Assembly: GCA_021776115.1 (NCBI GenBank)
Contig: JAJFGN010000058.1
Location: 1 to 64,000, forward strand
Length of the DNA stretch: 64,000 nucleotides
Direction of reading: 5' to 3'
Source: Kiloniellaceae bacterium
GTDB lineage: Bacteria; Pseudomonadota; Alphaproteobacteria; Kiloniellales; J153
Shown: positions 8,675-18,246 of the stretch, piece after piece
Layout: every line of letters begins with the position of its first letter
Position numbering within the stretch: the first letter of the stretch is position 1
The notes under the pieces: generated by a model
What the model was told of the DNA's origin: nothing
The model's input: the letters and a program-made list of their open reading frames with translations, nothing else
Database searches by the model: none
Program-made: the position numbers and the translations under genes

Positions 8675-9988
8675 CTACCCAGCGGTCTGCGGGCTGCAAT
8701 CGCGCGGATGTCTGACTAAACCGTATCCAAACAGATCGTCGCGTCCAGGCGAACCGAGATCGAGCAACCGAGGCATCAGGCCTTTGCGCGCCGTTTTGGG
8801 GTTTTTCGCCCCTCCCTTTGCAACACCCAATCCGATCAAGACACTGACATAGGGCGCCGCGAAGGAGGTGCCGCTTTGTAACTGGCCACCGCCGGGTACG
8901 GCGGTCCAGATGTCGACACCGGGCGCGGCAAAGTCAATATAGCTTCCGCGGTTCGCAAACTGATAGAGCCTTTGATCAACGTCCACGGCGGTCACGGCGA
9001 TGACGTAGTCGTAAGCGGCGGGGTAAGCGGGCGATGCCTGAGGTCCGCCATTACCGGCAGCGGCCACTAAAACGAATCCCTTGCGGTAGGCTTTGCCCAA
9101 GGCCTGGTCGAGAACCTGGTTGCTGGATCCGGCGACGCTGAGATTAATGACGTGGACCTTTTGGCTCGCGATCCAATCGACACCTCGTAGCAGCCCGATG
9201 ACGTTGGCCGTCACCCGGCCCTGCTCGTTAATCTCAAAGATGTTGGCGTGCTTGAGTTCCGCTGCTGGCATCAAGCCACCCCAGGACTGCTGCCCGATCA
9301 ACATCGCGGCGATGGCCGTTCCATGTTCGATGGCGCCGGGCCGGCGGTTTTCGGCATTGAACGAGCGATATTCCAGCTTCTGGCCCACCAGCGCCGGGTG
9401 TTCGAGGTCAACCGCGCCGTCGACCGCGCCAAGCCGGATCCCACGGCCACACTGTACCGAGGTTCTGCCCCAACCCATGACCGAGCGCGCTATGAGAGCG
9501 GGCGTCCGCTCACCGGCGGAGGGGTCGAGCCGATGATTGGCATCGACCGTCAGTCCCGGAAATTGGCGGCGCAGGCGGGTAACGGCGTCCGGCACGCTCG
9601 ACCCACTGGGTACGCGCAGGCGATAGACATCGACCGACAGGGTACGCAGGGAGACCTTTTCTATCACCGAGAACCCGAGTTGCTGAGCGCGCGACTCGAA
9701 ACCCTTGGGCGGATCGGAGATAATGATCTCGCCCGGTTCGAAGCGTTGGCTGGGCGGGAGCGTGGCGAGCTCCCGAGCTAAGGCGGAGTCCTCCGGATTT
9801 CGTCCGCCGGTCCGCGCGGATCCCGAGGTACCGTCACCCTGCAAGGCGCCGCCCTCGACACCGGTAAGACGGCCGTCCTTGTCGTAATAGAGAATCTTCC
9901 ATTCTGCGCCGAGCGGCGGCGCCGGGGTAAGCAATGCCACGACGACCGGAACGAGAAACGCAAGGGCTCTTGGGAATCGGGGCGGCAT
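8675..9988 (-). CDS. Secreted subtilisin-like serine protease (S8)
   Basis: A 437-residue protein with a signal peptide (about residues 1-28, ending PPLGA). A ~160-residue pro-region precedes the S8 domain. The triad is visible: Asp190 in LGAVDGAVD, His222 in EHGTAIAAML and Ser375 in GTSFAAPYV; Asn313 in AAGNGG fits the oxyanion hole. It acts outside the cytoplasm, on unknown substrates. It diverges from the RTX protein gene across a 251-bp AT-rich spacer, so the two may be co-regulated and the protease could process the secreted protein. Confidence 0.92.
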   Translation of the reverse strand: MPPRFPRALAFLVPVVVALLTPAPPLGAEWKILYYDKDGRLTGVEGGALQGDGTSGSARTGGRNPEDSALARELATLPPSQRFEPGEIIISDPPKGFESRAQQLGFSVIEKVSLRTLSVDVYRLRVPSGSSVPDAVTRLRRQFPGLTVDANHRLDPSAGERTPALIARSVMGWGRTSVQCGRGIRLGAVDGAVDLEHPALVGQKLEYRSFNAENRRPGAIEHGTAIAAMLIGQQSWGGLMPAAELKHANIFEINEQGRVTANVIGLLRGVDWIASQKVHVINLSVAGSSNQVLDQALGKAYRKGFVLVAAAGNGGPQASPAYPAAYDYVIAVTAVDVDQRLYQFANRGSYIDFAAPGVDIWTAVPGGGQLQSGTSFAAPYVSVLIGLGVAKGGAKNPKTARKGLMPRLLDLGSPGRDDLFGYGLVRHPRDCSPQTAG

Positions 9989-10239
9989 GAGTCCTCCTAA
10001 CGCGACGGCCCTGCGGATGCGTGATCGTCTTAGTTTCGTATTTAGTAACTTACCGCCAATTGAAATGGAGTTAATACCCTCGTCTGCCAGAGTATAAGTT
10101 TATAAACATCGTTAATTTCAATTAAAGATTCTAAATATAGAGGTGTAATATCTACAATTTGACGCTATTTGAGTTTGATTAACTTATCCGTCTTATCATC
10201 GCATCGTTCTTTCCTATTGCGTCTCATTTGAATTTAGGC

Positions 10240-12111
10240 ATGACGATGGCGAGTTCTGAAGGTTCCCAACAAAATCCAACCTCTCAAAAGGCCGCCCTGC
10301 CGGACCGGCATGGGGCGCCGGAATCCCTAAACGGCCAAGCAGATGCGCTTTTCCTGAGCGCGCCGGGAGATGCGGAACGCAGTGTCCACAAGGTCTATCC
10401 CGACCAGATTGTCGGTGCCCAATTCCCCTCGACCGCAGCCAGCGCCCTCCTCGAGGGGCCGGACTTGGTGCTCGCCTTCTCTAATGGCGGAGCCATCGTA
10501 CTGGCCGGATTTCTGAGCGCGCTACAGGCTGAAAACCCGCCCCAACTGGTATTCGAGGACGGCACGATATTCGCGTTCCCAAGCCATCTCGCCAGAGCCG
10601 CACCGGTCCAGGAGGACACAGGCTTGAGTGTCGCTTCCGGTCCCGGCGCGCCGGCGCCCGAGACCGACCCCGGCGTACCGACGGGCCAGCGCACATTTGA
10701 AAGAGATCAAGGATACGGGGAAGACTTTGGTGGCCTGAGCGAGGGGTTAGAAGCGTCCGGCACGCTTTCTTCGCCTGGATTCGCGGCACCGGACCAAGTG
10801 GCCGCTTCCGGCGGCGAACGACGCACGCCCGCACAGCCGGCCTCGGACTTGATCCTAGTCGACCCGGATTCGGGGATCCTTATCGACCCGGATTCGGGTT
10901 CGCCCCAGGCCGAAGCCCAGGTTCAACCAGTTGCCGGCAACACCCCGCCCAGCGGCCTCAGCTTGAGCGGCGGTTCGGTAGACGAATTGATCTTCGCGGG
11001 CATCCCGGTCGGGTTTGCGTCCGCCACCGATCCTGACGCAGGCGACAGCCTTACCTTCGCTCTGACCAACGACGCGGGGGGACGTTTCGTCGTCAACGCG
11101 GTCAGCGGCCTTGTCTCGACCGCCTTGCCCTTGGACTTCGAAACGGCCGCGAGCCATACGATTACCGTGCGTGCCACAGATTCAGCCGGCGCCGCGACCG
11201 AGGGGTCGTTCACGATCGCTGTCAACGACCTCAGCGAAATTGCCGGCAGCGCTGGTGCCGATGTCCTGGTCGGAACCGCGCAGATCGACGTGATCGACGG
11301 TCAAGACGGCGACGACCAGATTTCCGGGGGCGACGGCAACGACATTATCTTTGGTGGCATCGGCCGCGACACCCTGGACGGCGAAGGCGGTGACGACTCG
11401 CTCTTTGGCGAGGCGGAGAACGATATCCTTATCGGCGGTCCCGGTGCGGACCGCTTGTTCGGCGGTAGCGGTAACGACGCGCTCTTTATCGACGCCAACG
11501 ACATCTTTATCGACGGCGGCGCGGGCACGGACCGGGTTGACGTACAGGGCGCGGCAGGCGTGACCTTGAACATGACGTCGAGCAGCATCGAACTGGCTTT
11601 CGGTGGTGCGGGTAACGATATTTTCGACGCCACGGGGTCGAGCGCCAGCATCCGCCAGGATGGCGCCGGGGGTAACGACACCTTGACCGGCGGTAACGGG
11701 GGCGACAGGCTCCGCGGCGCGGACGGCGCCGACACGTTATTCGGCGGCGCCGGCGGCGATCTGCTCGATGGCGGCGCCCAAAACGACAGCCTCACCGGTG
11801 GAGCCGGCTCGGATGTCTTCGTTTTCAACTTGAGCTTTGCCGGCGGCCAGTTCACGGCCGAAGGAAACGACACGATCGCCGATCTTACGACCGCCGACAC
11901 CTTAAGTTTCCGTGGCCTGCTCGACGTGAACGGCGACACATTCGTCGATCTCGCGGATTTGATCGGGCACGTCTCGGTGGCCAGCGCAGGCGCCACAACG
12001 ACCCTGTCCTTCGATGGCGGTGGATCGGTTGATCTATCCGGCATCGCCGGCCCCTTCGGCAGCCTGGCCGATTTAACCGCCGCCGGTTTCACGCTCGAGG
12101 GCATGGCCTAG
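10240..12111 (+). CDS. RTX-type calcium-binding secreted protein with cadherin-like domain
   Basis: About 623 residues in three parts. The N-terminal ~120 residues resemble the FecR/Tir-like N-terminal segment of large surface proteins (DLVLAFSNGGAIVLAGF). An Ala/Pro-rich linker follows, with a duplicated DPDSG motif. Next is a cadherin-type domain (NTPPSGLSLSG to ITVRATDSAG), then two blocks of glycine-aspartate nonapeptides (DGEGGDDSLFG, DGADTLFGGAGGD) that bind calcium. The C terminus fits an uncleaved type I secretion signal. The start is uncertain: ATG at 10240 or 10246, or TTG at 10228, none with a clear ribosome site. No type I secretion genes are in the window. Confidence 0.85.
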   Translation: MTMASSEGSQQNPTSQKAALPDRHGAPESLNGQADALFLSAPGDAERSVHKVYPDQIVGAQFPSTAASALLEGPDLVLAFSNGGAIVLAGFLSALQAENPPQLVFEDGTIFAFPSHLARAAPVQEDTGLSVASGPGAPAPETDPGVPTGQRTFERDQGYGEDFGGLSEGLEASGTLSSPGFAAPDQVAASGGERRTPAQPASDLILVDPDSGILIDPDSGSPQAEAQVQPVAGNTPPSGLSLSGGSVDELIFAGIPVGFASATDPDAGDSLTFALTNDAGGRFVVNAVSGLVSTALPLDFETAASHTITVRATDSAGAATEGSFTIAVNDLSEIAGSAGADVLVGTAQIDVIDGQDGDDQISGGDGNDIIFGGIGRDTLDGEGGDDSLFGEAENDILIGGPGADRLFGGSGNDALFIDANDIFIDGGAGTDRVDVQGAAGVTLNMTSSSIELAFGGAGNDIFDATGSSASIRQDGAGGNDTLTGGNGGDRLRGADGADTLFGGAGGDLLDGGAQNDSLTGGAGSDVFVFNLSFAGGQFTAEGNDTIADLTTADTLSFRGLLDVNGDTFVDLADLIGHVSVASAGATTTLSFDGGGSVDLSGIAGPFGSLADLTAAGFTLEGMA

Positions 12112-12228
12112 CCGAGGTCTACCCCATTTCGCCATAGCCCACCCCCCGGGCCGTGCTAAGTTTGTCCCCGCCGTCTCGCGTCCAAGCGCGCGGGCGGCGA
12201 CCCCGCGGCTTGGGACAAAGAGGACGGC

Positions 12229-13359
12229 ATGGCCCTCATCAATTACCTGACTAAGATCCAGTTCGATTTCGGCGCGCTTTCCCTTCTGCCCGAAGAGATG
12301 TCTCTCCTCGGCATCGCGCGGCCGCTTCTGGTAACCGACAAGGGTATTGGGGCCAGCGGTCTGCTGCAGCGGCTTCGCGACGTCCTTCCCTCGGCGATGA
12401 CGGTCACGGTCTTCGACGGCACCCCGGAAAACCCGACCGAAGCAGCTATTCTTTTGGCGGCAGAGACTTTTCAAGAGGCCGGATGCGACGGCGTGATCGC
12501 GTTTGGCGGCGGTTCGTCCATGGATCTAGCCAAGGCCACTGTCTTGATGACAAGTCACGACGAGCCCTTTCACCTCTACGCCATGATCGAAGGCGGCATC
12601 CCGCGCATAAAACCGGTCCTGCCGCCCCTAATCGCGATCCCGACGACGGCGGGAACCGGTAGCGAAGTCGGGCGCGGCGCGGTCGTGACCCTGAATGATG
12701 GCCGCAAACTGTCCTTCATAAGCCCGTATCTAATTCCCAAAGTGGCGATCTGCGACCCCGAGTTGACCCTCGGCTTACCCGCGCGCCTAACCGCGGCGAC
12801 TGGCATGGACGCCATGACCCACTGCATCGAAAATTTTCTTTCGCCCGCGACCAATCCACCGGCCGAGGCCATCGCGCTCGATGGCCTATACCGGGCCACG
12901 CGGGCGTTGGAGCGCGCCGTCGCCGAAGGCGGTGACCGGCAGGCCCGTTGGGAGATGATGATGGCGGCGATGGAGGGCGCGCTGTCGTTCCAAAAGGGCC
13001 TGGGCGCGGTCCACGCCATGTCCCACCCCTTGGGTGCGATCCAAGAGCCGCGCCTGCATCACGGGACCCTAAACGCCGTGATCCTGCCCACAGTTCTGCG
13101 CTTTAACGAGGATCACGTCGGCGCCAAATATGCGCGCCTGCGCACGGTCATGGGTCTACCCGAGGACGCCGATCTCGCGGCCGAAATCGACTCATTGAAT
13201 GCGCGCATCGGCCTGCCCGGCGGCTTGCGCGAAATGGGCGTGAAGGAAGACTGGATCCCCGATCTCGCCGTGGCCGCGACCAAGGACCATTGCAGCGCGA
13301 CCAATCCGCGCCCAGCCTCCGCCGCCGACTATGAAGACTTGTTCCGTCAGGCGATGTGA
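12229..13359 (+). CDS. Iron-containing alcohol dehydrogenase
   Basis: Cytoplasmic NAD(P)-dependent dehydrogenase of the group III family, 376 residues, full length. The nucleotide-binding [10 protein letters not shown] is near residue 89, with PTTAGTGSE after it. The metal site is Asp and His in [13 protein letters not shown], His in [10 protein letters not shown] and His in [12 protein letters not shown]. The start is the ATG at 12229 with GAGGAC before it. Substrates in the family include ethanol, lactaldehyde, 1,3-propanediol and gamma-hydroxybutyrate; none is favoured here. Confidence 0.93.
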   Translation: MALINYLTKIQFDFGALSLLPEEMSLLGIARPLLVTDKGIGASGLLQRLRDVLPSAMTVTVFDGTPENPTEAAILLAAETFQEAGCDGVIAFGGGSSMDLAKATVLMTSHDEPFHLYAMIEGGIPRIKPVLPPLIAIPTTAGTGSEVGRGAVVTLNDGRKLSFISPYLIPKVAICDPELTLGLPARLTAATGMDAMTHCIENFLSPATNPPAEAIALDGLYRATRALERAVAEGGDRQARWEMMMAAMEGALSFQKGLGAVHAMSHPLGAIQEPRLHHGTLNAVILPTVLRFNEDHVGAKYARLRTVMGLPEDADLAAEIDSLNARIGLPGGLREMGVKEDWIPDLAVAATKDHCSATNPRPASAADYEDLFRQAM

Positions 13360-13378
13360 ACGCGGGTGGGCGCCGCCC

Positions 13379-13663
13379 CTATTTCAACTCGACCTCGACA
13401 AAGACGAATTCGAAATCGTTGGCGTTGATGACGTCGTGCTCGACCCCGGCCTGGCGCGTGTAGGACACACCGGCAGTCAGATCGCCAAAGCTTTCCGCGC
13501 CGTCGGGGCCGATCAATTTTAGACGCCCGGTGGTCATGGGGACGACGACATAGTCGTATTCGTGCCGATGAAATCCGGTCGCGGCGCCGGGCGCGAAACG
13601 CCATTCGGTGACTCGTAGCCGTTCGTTGTCGATCTGCAGCGTGGGAACGGCCTGACCGGTCAT
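13379..13663 (-). CDS. Small cupin-domain protein
   Basis: A single cupin barrel of 94 residues. Metal-binding residues are in GFHRHEYDYVVVPMTTG (His, His, Glu) with a later His in AGVEHDVINAND. It may act as a small metal-dependent isomerase, a sensor or a binding protein. Convergent with the alcohol dehydrogenase; the start is the ATG at 13663. The substrate cannot be named. Confidence 0.85.
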   Translation of the reverse strand: MTGQAVPTLQIDNERLRVTEWRFAPGAATGFHRHEYDYVVVPMTTGRLKLIGPDGAESFGDLTAGVSYTRQAGVEHDVINANDFEFVFVEVELK

Positions 13664-13686
13664 GGCCCCATCCGTGGGGTGCGTCT

Positions 13687-13760
13687 TGGAGCGGGCGAAG
13701 GGAATCGAACCCTCGTCGTAAGCTTGGGAAGCTTCTGCTCTGCCATTGAGCTACGCCCGC
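13687..13760 (-). tRNA. tRNA-Gly (anticodon CCC)
   Basis: The minus strand reads GCGGGCGTAGCTCAATGGC and onward, with D arm, an anticodon loop TTCCCAA (CCC), T loop GGTTCGATTC and an acceptor stem closing with GCCCGC. The 3' CCA is encoded. The outermost pair of the anticodon stem is a G-A mismatch; the rest of the cloverleaf pairs well. Confidence 0.96.
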
Positions 13761-13862
13761 GCCGGGACCGGCACAACCCTGCCGGTCGCGGATTTATAAG
13801 CCGGCCTTTAGCTACAATCAACTGGCCCCATTCAGGCGGTCCAGGCCATCACCTCTCCGCGA

Positions 13863-13940
13863 GGCGGAAACGCCGAGCTTGCCGAACGCGGCTGACAGGG
13901 CTATCTGCGCCCTGTAGGCTGCCGCGCTGAGAGATTCAGC
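13863..13940 (+). promoter_or_regulatory. Foldable leader upstream of the YnjBCD operon
   Basis: Three hairpins in 80 bases: GGCG-GAAA-CGCC (13863-13874); a two-part stem CGCGGC/GCCGCG (13887-13926) enclosing ACAGGGC/GCCCTGT (13895-13915); and GCTGA/TCAGC (13926-13940), which competes for one G with the second. The structure ends 24 bp before the start codon. It does not match the TPP riboswitch core (no CCTGATC-type segment after CTGAGA). It may be a riboswitch-like leader, an attenuator, or structure shared with the divergent tRNA promoter. Confidence 0.4.
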
Positions 13941-13964
13941 AACTTGAGAGAGGCCCCTAAACCC

Positions 13965-15173
13965 ATGCGCATCTTGCGTCTTCTTACCCTATTCTGTGCG
14001 CTTGTTGGCGGCTTTAGTTTATCCGCCTCGGCGGAAGCGCCGAAATGGGACGCCATCGTCGCCAAGGCAAAGGGGCAGAAAGTCTATTGGAATGCCTGGG
14101 GCGGAGACGAGCGCATCAACGCCTATATCGCCTGGACAGCCGAGCGGCTCTGGAACGACTATGGCATCTCGCTCCGCCACGTGAAGCTGTCCGACACCGC
14201 GGAGGCGGTCTCGCGTGTCCTGGCGGAGAAATCCGCTGGACGCGACAGCGACGGGTCTGTCGATCTCATCTGGATCAACGGCGAAAACTTCGCCGCGATG
14301 AAGCAGAACAAACTTTTGTTCGGCCCTTTCACGGAGACGCTGCCCAATTTCAAACTGGTTGATTTTGACGGCAAGCCCACGACCTTGATCGACTTTACGG
14401 TCCCGGTTGAGGGGCTGGAGGCGCCGTGGGGCATGGCTAAAATCAATTTCGTGTACGACAGCGCGCGAGTCCACCCCCCCCCGCGATCGATTCCCGCGTT
14501 CTTGGATTGGGCCAAGGCAAATCCGGGCCGATTTACCTATCCGGCGCCACCGGATTTCATCGGCTCCACCTTCTTGAAGCAGGTCTTGATTGAGCTCACG
14601 CCCGACCCAACGGCGCTTCAGAAACCAGCGCCGGAGAGTACCGAATTCGACAAGGCTACCGCGCCTTTGTGGGCCTATCTCGAAACCCTGCATCCACACC
14701 TGTGGCGCGGCGGAAAGATTTTTCCCGCCAGCGGCACGGCGCAAATGCAAATGCTGGACGACGGTGAAGTCGATATCGCGATTTCCTTCTATCCCTCGGA
14801 CGCCGCCTCGCTGGCGCAGAACGGCCGCCTGCCCGAAAGCGCCCGGATCTTCGTGCTGGACGGCGGCACCATCGGGAACACGCACTTCGTCGCCATCCCC
14901 TATAACGCTCAGGCGAAGGAGGGAGCCATGGTGCTGGCCAATTTCCTGATGAGCCCGGAAGCCCAGGCCCGCAAGCAAGACACCGCGGTTTGGGGCGATC
15001 AAACGGTTCTCGACGTGGCCGGACTTGGCGCAACCGACAAAAAGCTGTTCGACGATCTGCCGGCGCACCCCGCGCTCCTGCCGCCGGAAGCCTTGGGACC
15101 CACACTGCTGGAGCCGCATCCCAGCTGGATGACACGGATCGAATCGGAATGGCAACGCCGCTTCGGCGGTTAG
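13965..15173 (+). CDS. ynjB: ABC transporter substrate-binding protein, YnjB-type
   Basis: Periplasmic solute-binding protein of 402 residues with signal peptide MRILRLLTLFCALVGGFSLS to SASA. The fold and the phrases VYWNAWGGDERINAYIAW, DLIWINGENF and the conserved PWGMAKINFVYD match E. coli YnjB. Databases annotate YnjBCD as a putative thiamine transporter; that assignment is not experimentally firm. The ATG at 13965 is preferred to an upstream TTG because it begins the signal peptide and follows GAGAGAGG. It is the first gene of the importer operon. Confidence 0.88.
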   Translation: MRILRLLTLFCALVGGFSLSASAEAPKWDAIVAKAKGQKVYWNAWGGDERINAYIAWTAERLWNDYGISLRHVKLSDTAEAVSRVLAEKSAGRDSDGSVDLIWINGENFAAMKQNKLLFGPFTETLPNFKLVDFDGKPTTLIDFTVPVEGLEAPWGMAKINFVYDSARVHPPPRSIPAFLDWAKANPGRFTYPAPPDFIGSTFLKQVLIELTPDPTALQKPAPESTEFDKATAPLWAYLETLHPHLWRGGKIFPASGTAQMQMLDDGEVDIAISFYPSDAASLAQNGRLPESARIFVLDGGTIGNTHFVAIPYNAQAKEGAMVLANFLMSPEAQARKQDTAVWGDQTVLDVAGLGATDKKLFDDLPAHPALLPPEALGPTLLEPHPSWMTRIESEWQRRFGG

Positions 15174-15180
15174 CACCGAG

Positions 15181-16890
15181 GTGCGCGAGGGCAGGCCACG
15201 GGGAGGCATACTCCGCCACGCGCCGATCCTGACGCTTGCGCTATTCCTCGTGCCGATTGGGGCCGGCCTGATTGGGACCTGGCTGCCCGCGTTCGGCTAC
15301 CTGCCGGCGCTGGGCGGCACAGTCTTCGGGATCGACCCCTGGCGCGCCCTAGTCGATCATCCGAGCCTACCTACGGCACTGCGGCTGACTTTAGCCAGCG
15401 GCATTCTGGCCAGCGCTTTGTCCTTGGCCCTGGTCATCGCCTTTGTCGCCGCCTGTCACGACACGCGGCTTTACCACCGCTTGCGTCGGGCCTTGGCGCC
15501 GGTCCTGGCCGTGCCGCACGTCGCGATCGCGATCGGTTTGGCCTTCCTGATCGCACCGAGCGGATGGTTGGCGCGCCTGATCTCGCCCTGGGCGACCGGG
15601 TGGACAACACCGCCCGACGTCGCGATCGTCAATGATCCCCACGGCTTGGCCCTAGCCCTCGGATTGGTCGTGAAAGAAATACCCTACTTGCTTCTGATGA
15701 CCATGGCCGCGCTCGGCCAGGCCCAGGCCAACCAGCGCATGGCGGTCGCGCGGTCGCTTGGCTACGGGCCGGTGGTGGGTTGGCTCAAGACCGTGTTGCC
15801 CGCGGTCTATCCGCAGATTCGCTTGCCGGTATACGCGGTGATCGCGTATTCGCTTTCGGTGGTTGACATGGCGATGGTGCTGGCGCCCGCGACGCCGCCG
15901 CCACTCGCCGTATTGATCCTGCGCTGGTTCAACGACCCGGACCTGAGTCTGCGATTCCAGGCGGCCGCGGGGGCGGTGCTCCAGCTATGCATCGTGATCC
16001 TGGTTATCGCCACCTGGCACCTCTTGGAGCGCCTTGTCATACGCCTTGGGCGTCACTGGATCGCCGAGGGGTGGCGCGGCGGCGGCGGCGGCCTGGCGCG
16101 CACCGCCGCAGGTGGGGCGATGAGCCTCCTATACGGTGCGGCCGGCTTGAGTGTCCTGGTCTTGGGACTCTGGTCGCTGGCCGGTCGTTGGCGCTATCCC
16201 GATGCGTTTCCGGTGGATATGTCGTTCGGTACCTGGGCGCGTCACCTGTATAGCTTGCTTTGGGCGACATCGACGACTCTCGTCGTGGGCGTGGCCGCGG
16301 CCGGGATCGCGCTCGCGCTCGCGCTCGCTTGCTTGGAGAACGAGCAACGCCGGGCCTTGCGCACCACCAACCGCGCCTTATGGCTATTGTACGCACCCTT
16401 ACTGGTGCCTCAGGTCGCTTTCCTTTTCGGATTTCAGGTGGTCGCCGTACGCGCCGGTATCGATGGAACCTGGATAACCTTGATCTGGAGTCACATCCTT
16501 TTCGTGCTGCCCTACGTTTTCCTGTCCTTGGCCGACCCCTACCGCACCCTAGACGAGCGCTACGCACGTGCGGCCATATGTCTGGGGGCGCCGCCCAACA
16601 GAGTATTTTGGCGGGTTAAGTTCCCCATGCTTCTGCGGCCGATTCTCATCGCCTTCGCGATCGGTTTCGCGGTCAGCGTGGCACAATATCTGCCCACACT
16701 CTTCGCCGGCAGTGGGCGCTTCGTCACCCTCACGACCGAGGCGGTCGCGCTGAGCGGCGGCGGCGACCGCCGTGTTGTCGGTGTGTTTGCTTTTCTCCAG
16801 GCGGCCCTGCCGTTGCTCGTCTTCGGGATCGCCTTCGCTGTGCCGGCCTGGACCTTTAGGCACCGCAAGGCCTTGCGGATGGCGACATGA
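15181..16890 (+). CDS. ynjC: ABC transporter permease, YnjC-type (double length)
   Basis: A 569-residue inner-membrane protein with about 12 membrane segments in two homologous halves, each with an EAA-like loop (ARSLGYGPVVGWLKTVLP in the first; AICLGAPPNRVFWRVKFP in the second). One polypeptide therefore supplies both permease halves, as in YnjC. GTG at 15181 is the only plausible start, eight bases after the ynjB stop. Its stop overlaps the ATPase start by ATGA. Confidence 0.9.
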   Translation: MREGRPRGGILRHAPILTLALFLVPIGAGLIGTWLPAFGYLPALGGTVFGIDPWRALVDHPSLPTALRLTLASGILASALSLALVIAFVAACHDTRLYHRLRRALAPVLAVPHVAIAIGLAFLIAPSGWLARLISPWATGWTTPPDVAIVNDPHGLALALGLVVKEIPYLLLMTMAALGQAQANQRMAVARSLGYGPVVGWLKTVLPAVYPQIRLPVYAVIAYSLSVVDMAMVLAPATPPPLAVLILRWFNDPDLSLRFQAAAGAVLQLCIVILVIATWHLLERLVIRLGRHWIAEGWRGGGGGLARTAAGGAMSLLYGAAGLSVLVLGLWSLAGRWRYPDAFPVDMSFGTWARHLYSLLWATSTTLVVGVAAAGIALALALACLENEQRRALRTTNRALWLLYAPLLVPQVAFLFGFQVVAVRAGIDGTWITLIWSHILFVLPYVFLSLADPYRTLDERYARAAICLGAPPNRVFWRVKFPMLLRPILIAFAIGFAVSVAQYLPTLFAGSGRFVTLTTEAVALSGGGDRRVVGVFAFLQAALPLLVFGIAFAVPAWTFRHRKALRMAT

Positions 16891-17681
16891 GCCTAGAACA
16901 ACCGCCGGCGGGAAACCCCGAAGCCCATGCCCAGACGCCAAAGCAGACGCTCAGACTGTGCGGTGTCGAACTCTGTCTGGGAGAGCGGCGGCTGATCGGG
17001 CCGCTCGACCTAACCGTGGCGCCAGGTGAGATCGTGACGCTGATGGGACCGAGTGGGTGTGGAAAGTCGAGCCTGCTGGGTTATCTCTGCGGAACCTTGG
17101 ATCCCGCCTTTCACGGCGCAGGCCGGGTCCTGCTCGGGAGCGACGAGATATCGACGCTGTTGCCGGAGCGGCGCCGGGTCGGCATCTTGTTTCAAGACGA
17201 TCTGCTGTTTCCGCATCTATCGGTGGCTGAAAACCTGGCTTTTGGCCTGCCGTCCAGTGTTCATGGGCGCGCGGCGCGCCGGGCGCGCATTATAGCTGCG
17301 TTGGCCGAGGCCGACCTGGAAGGCTTCGCGGATCGCGACCCGGCCACACTGTCGGGCGGTCAGCGGGCGCGAATCGCGCTGCTGCGGACCCTATTGGCGG
17401 CACCGCGCGCCCTGCTGCTGGACGAACCCTTCTCCAAACTGGACGCCGGTCTTCGTGATCGGGTGCGGCGTTTCGTCTTCGAGCATGCCCGTCTCAACGC
17501 TCTGCCGAGTCTATTGGTCACTCACGACCCGGCCGATGCCGAGGCGGCCGGCGGAAAAGTCTTCGAAGTTGGCGTGGGCCAGCGACACGAGGCGGGCCAG
17601 GGCCCAGGGCCGGCACCGCGATGCGCCCAGGAATACGCCGCCAAGGCCCCATTCGATCCTTCATTCCCAGCAAAGTCGTAG
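16887..17681 (+). CDS. ynjD: ABC transporter ATP-binding protein, YnjD-type
   Basis: Cytoplasmic ATPase of 264 residues. Walker A is GPSGCGKSS, the Q loop LFQDDLLFPHLSV, the signature LSGGQRARIAL, Walker B LLLDEP and the switch His is in LLVTHDP. The C-terminal ~45 residues are proline/alanine-rich and dispensable-looking. The start is the ATG at 16887 inside the end of the permease gene. It completes the importer with the two upstream genes. Confidence 0.92.
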   Translation: MSLEQPPAGNPEAHAQTPKQTLRLCGVELCLGERRLIGPLDLTVAPGEIVTLMGPSGCGKSSLLGYLCGTLDPAFHGAGRVLLGSDEISTLLPERRRVGILFQDDLLFPHLSVAENLAFGLPSSVHGRAARRARIIAALAEADLEGFADRDPATLSGGQRARIALLRTLLAAPRALLLDEPFSKLDAGLRDRVRRFVFEHARLNALPSLLVTHDPADAEAAGGKVFEVGVGQRHEAGQGPGPAPRCAQEYAAKAPFDPSFPAKS

Positions 17682-17769
17682 CTTGGACAACTGGCCCAAC
17701 GCGGCGTAAAGTGGCCGCCAACACGCGAGAAATCCGGTGCGGCCGGGTCTGGCAGGAGTCGAACGAACC

Positions 17770-18162
17770 ATGTACCTCGAGATAACCGAAGCGATCTGCG
17801 TCACAGTGAAGCCGGTCTACCTGGAAGACCAATCCTCGCCAATCGAGAATCATTTCGTTTGGGCCTACCAAGTCCAGATAGAGAACACCGGCACTGAGAC
17901 CGTCCAGTTGCTCAACCGGCACTGGCGGATCACCGATACCATGGGCCGGCACCAGGAGGTGCACGGCGCCGGAGTCGTGGGAGAACAGCCGACCTTGGCC
18001 CCTGGCGAAAGTTTCGAGTACACCAGCGGCACACCGCTCACCACGCCCTCGGGGATCATGGTTGGCACCTATGAAATGGAGCGCGCGGACGGGCATCGGT
18101 TTGACGTCGCGATTCCGGCCTTCTCGCTGGATAGCCCGCATCAGCCGATCCAGTTGAATTGA
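17770..18162 (+). CDS. apaG: ApaG domain protein
   Basis: A 130-residue fibronectin-III-like protein with the ApaG consensus: FVWAYQVQIENTG, RHWRITDTMG, GVVGEQPTLAPGESFEYTSG and GTYEME. Its molecular role is unsettled; in enterobacteria the gene sits with apaH and ksgA, which are absent here. The ATG at 17770 is the family start (an upstream GTG would add an unrelated leader). It lies 89 bp after the importer ATPase on the same strand. Confidence 0.95.
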   Translation: MYLEITEAICVTVKPVYLEDQSSPIENHFVWAYQVQIENTGTETVQLLNRHWRITDTMGRHQEVHGAGVVGEQPTLAPGESFEYTSGTPLTTPSGIMVGTYEMERADGHRFDVAIPAFSLDSPHQPIQLN

Positions 18163-18246
18163 CGAAACCGGACCGGGGCATGGCATCGCGCGCGGCGCGC
18201 AAGGCCCGCGCGGCAAGCCGTCTCATCGATTGAAGGTGGCGCGCAG

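Noticed and set aside
11301-12104. 267-residue minus-strand frame
   Set aside because: It mirrors the glycine-aspartate repeats of the RTX gene; Ser/Pro-rich and repetitive, an artefact of the repeat.
13888-13964. TPP riboswitch
   Set aside because: A CTGAGA word is present, but the conserved downstream CCTGATC...AGGGA half and the paired geometry are missing.
14019-15209. 396-residue minus-strand frame
   Set aside because: Antisense to the YnjB-type gene, which has a signal peptide and family motifs; the antisense product has none.
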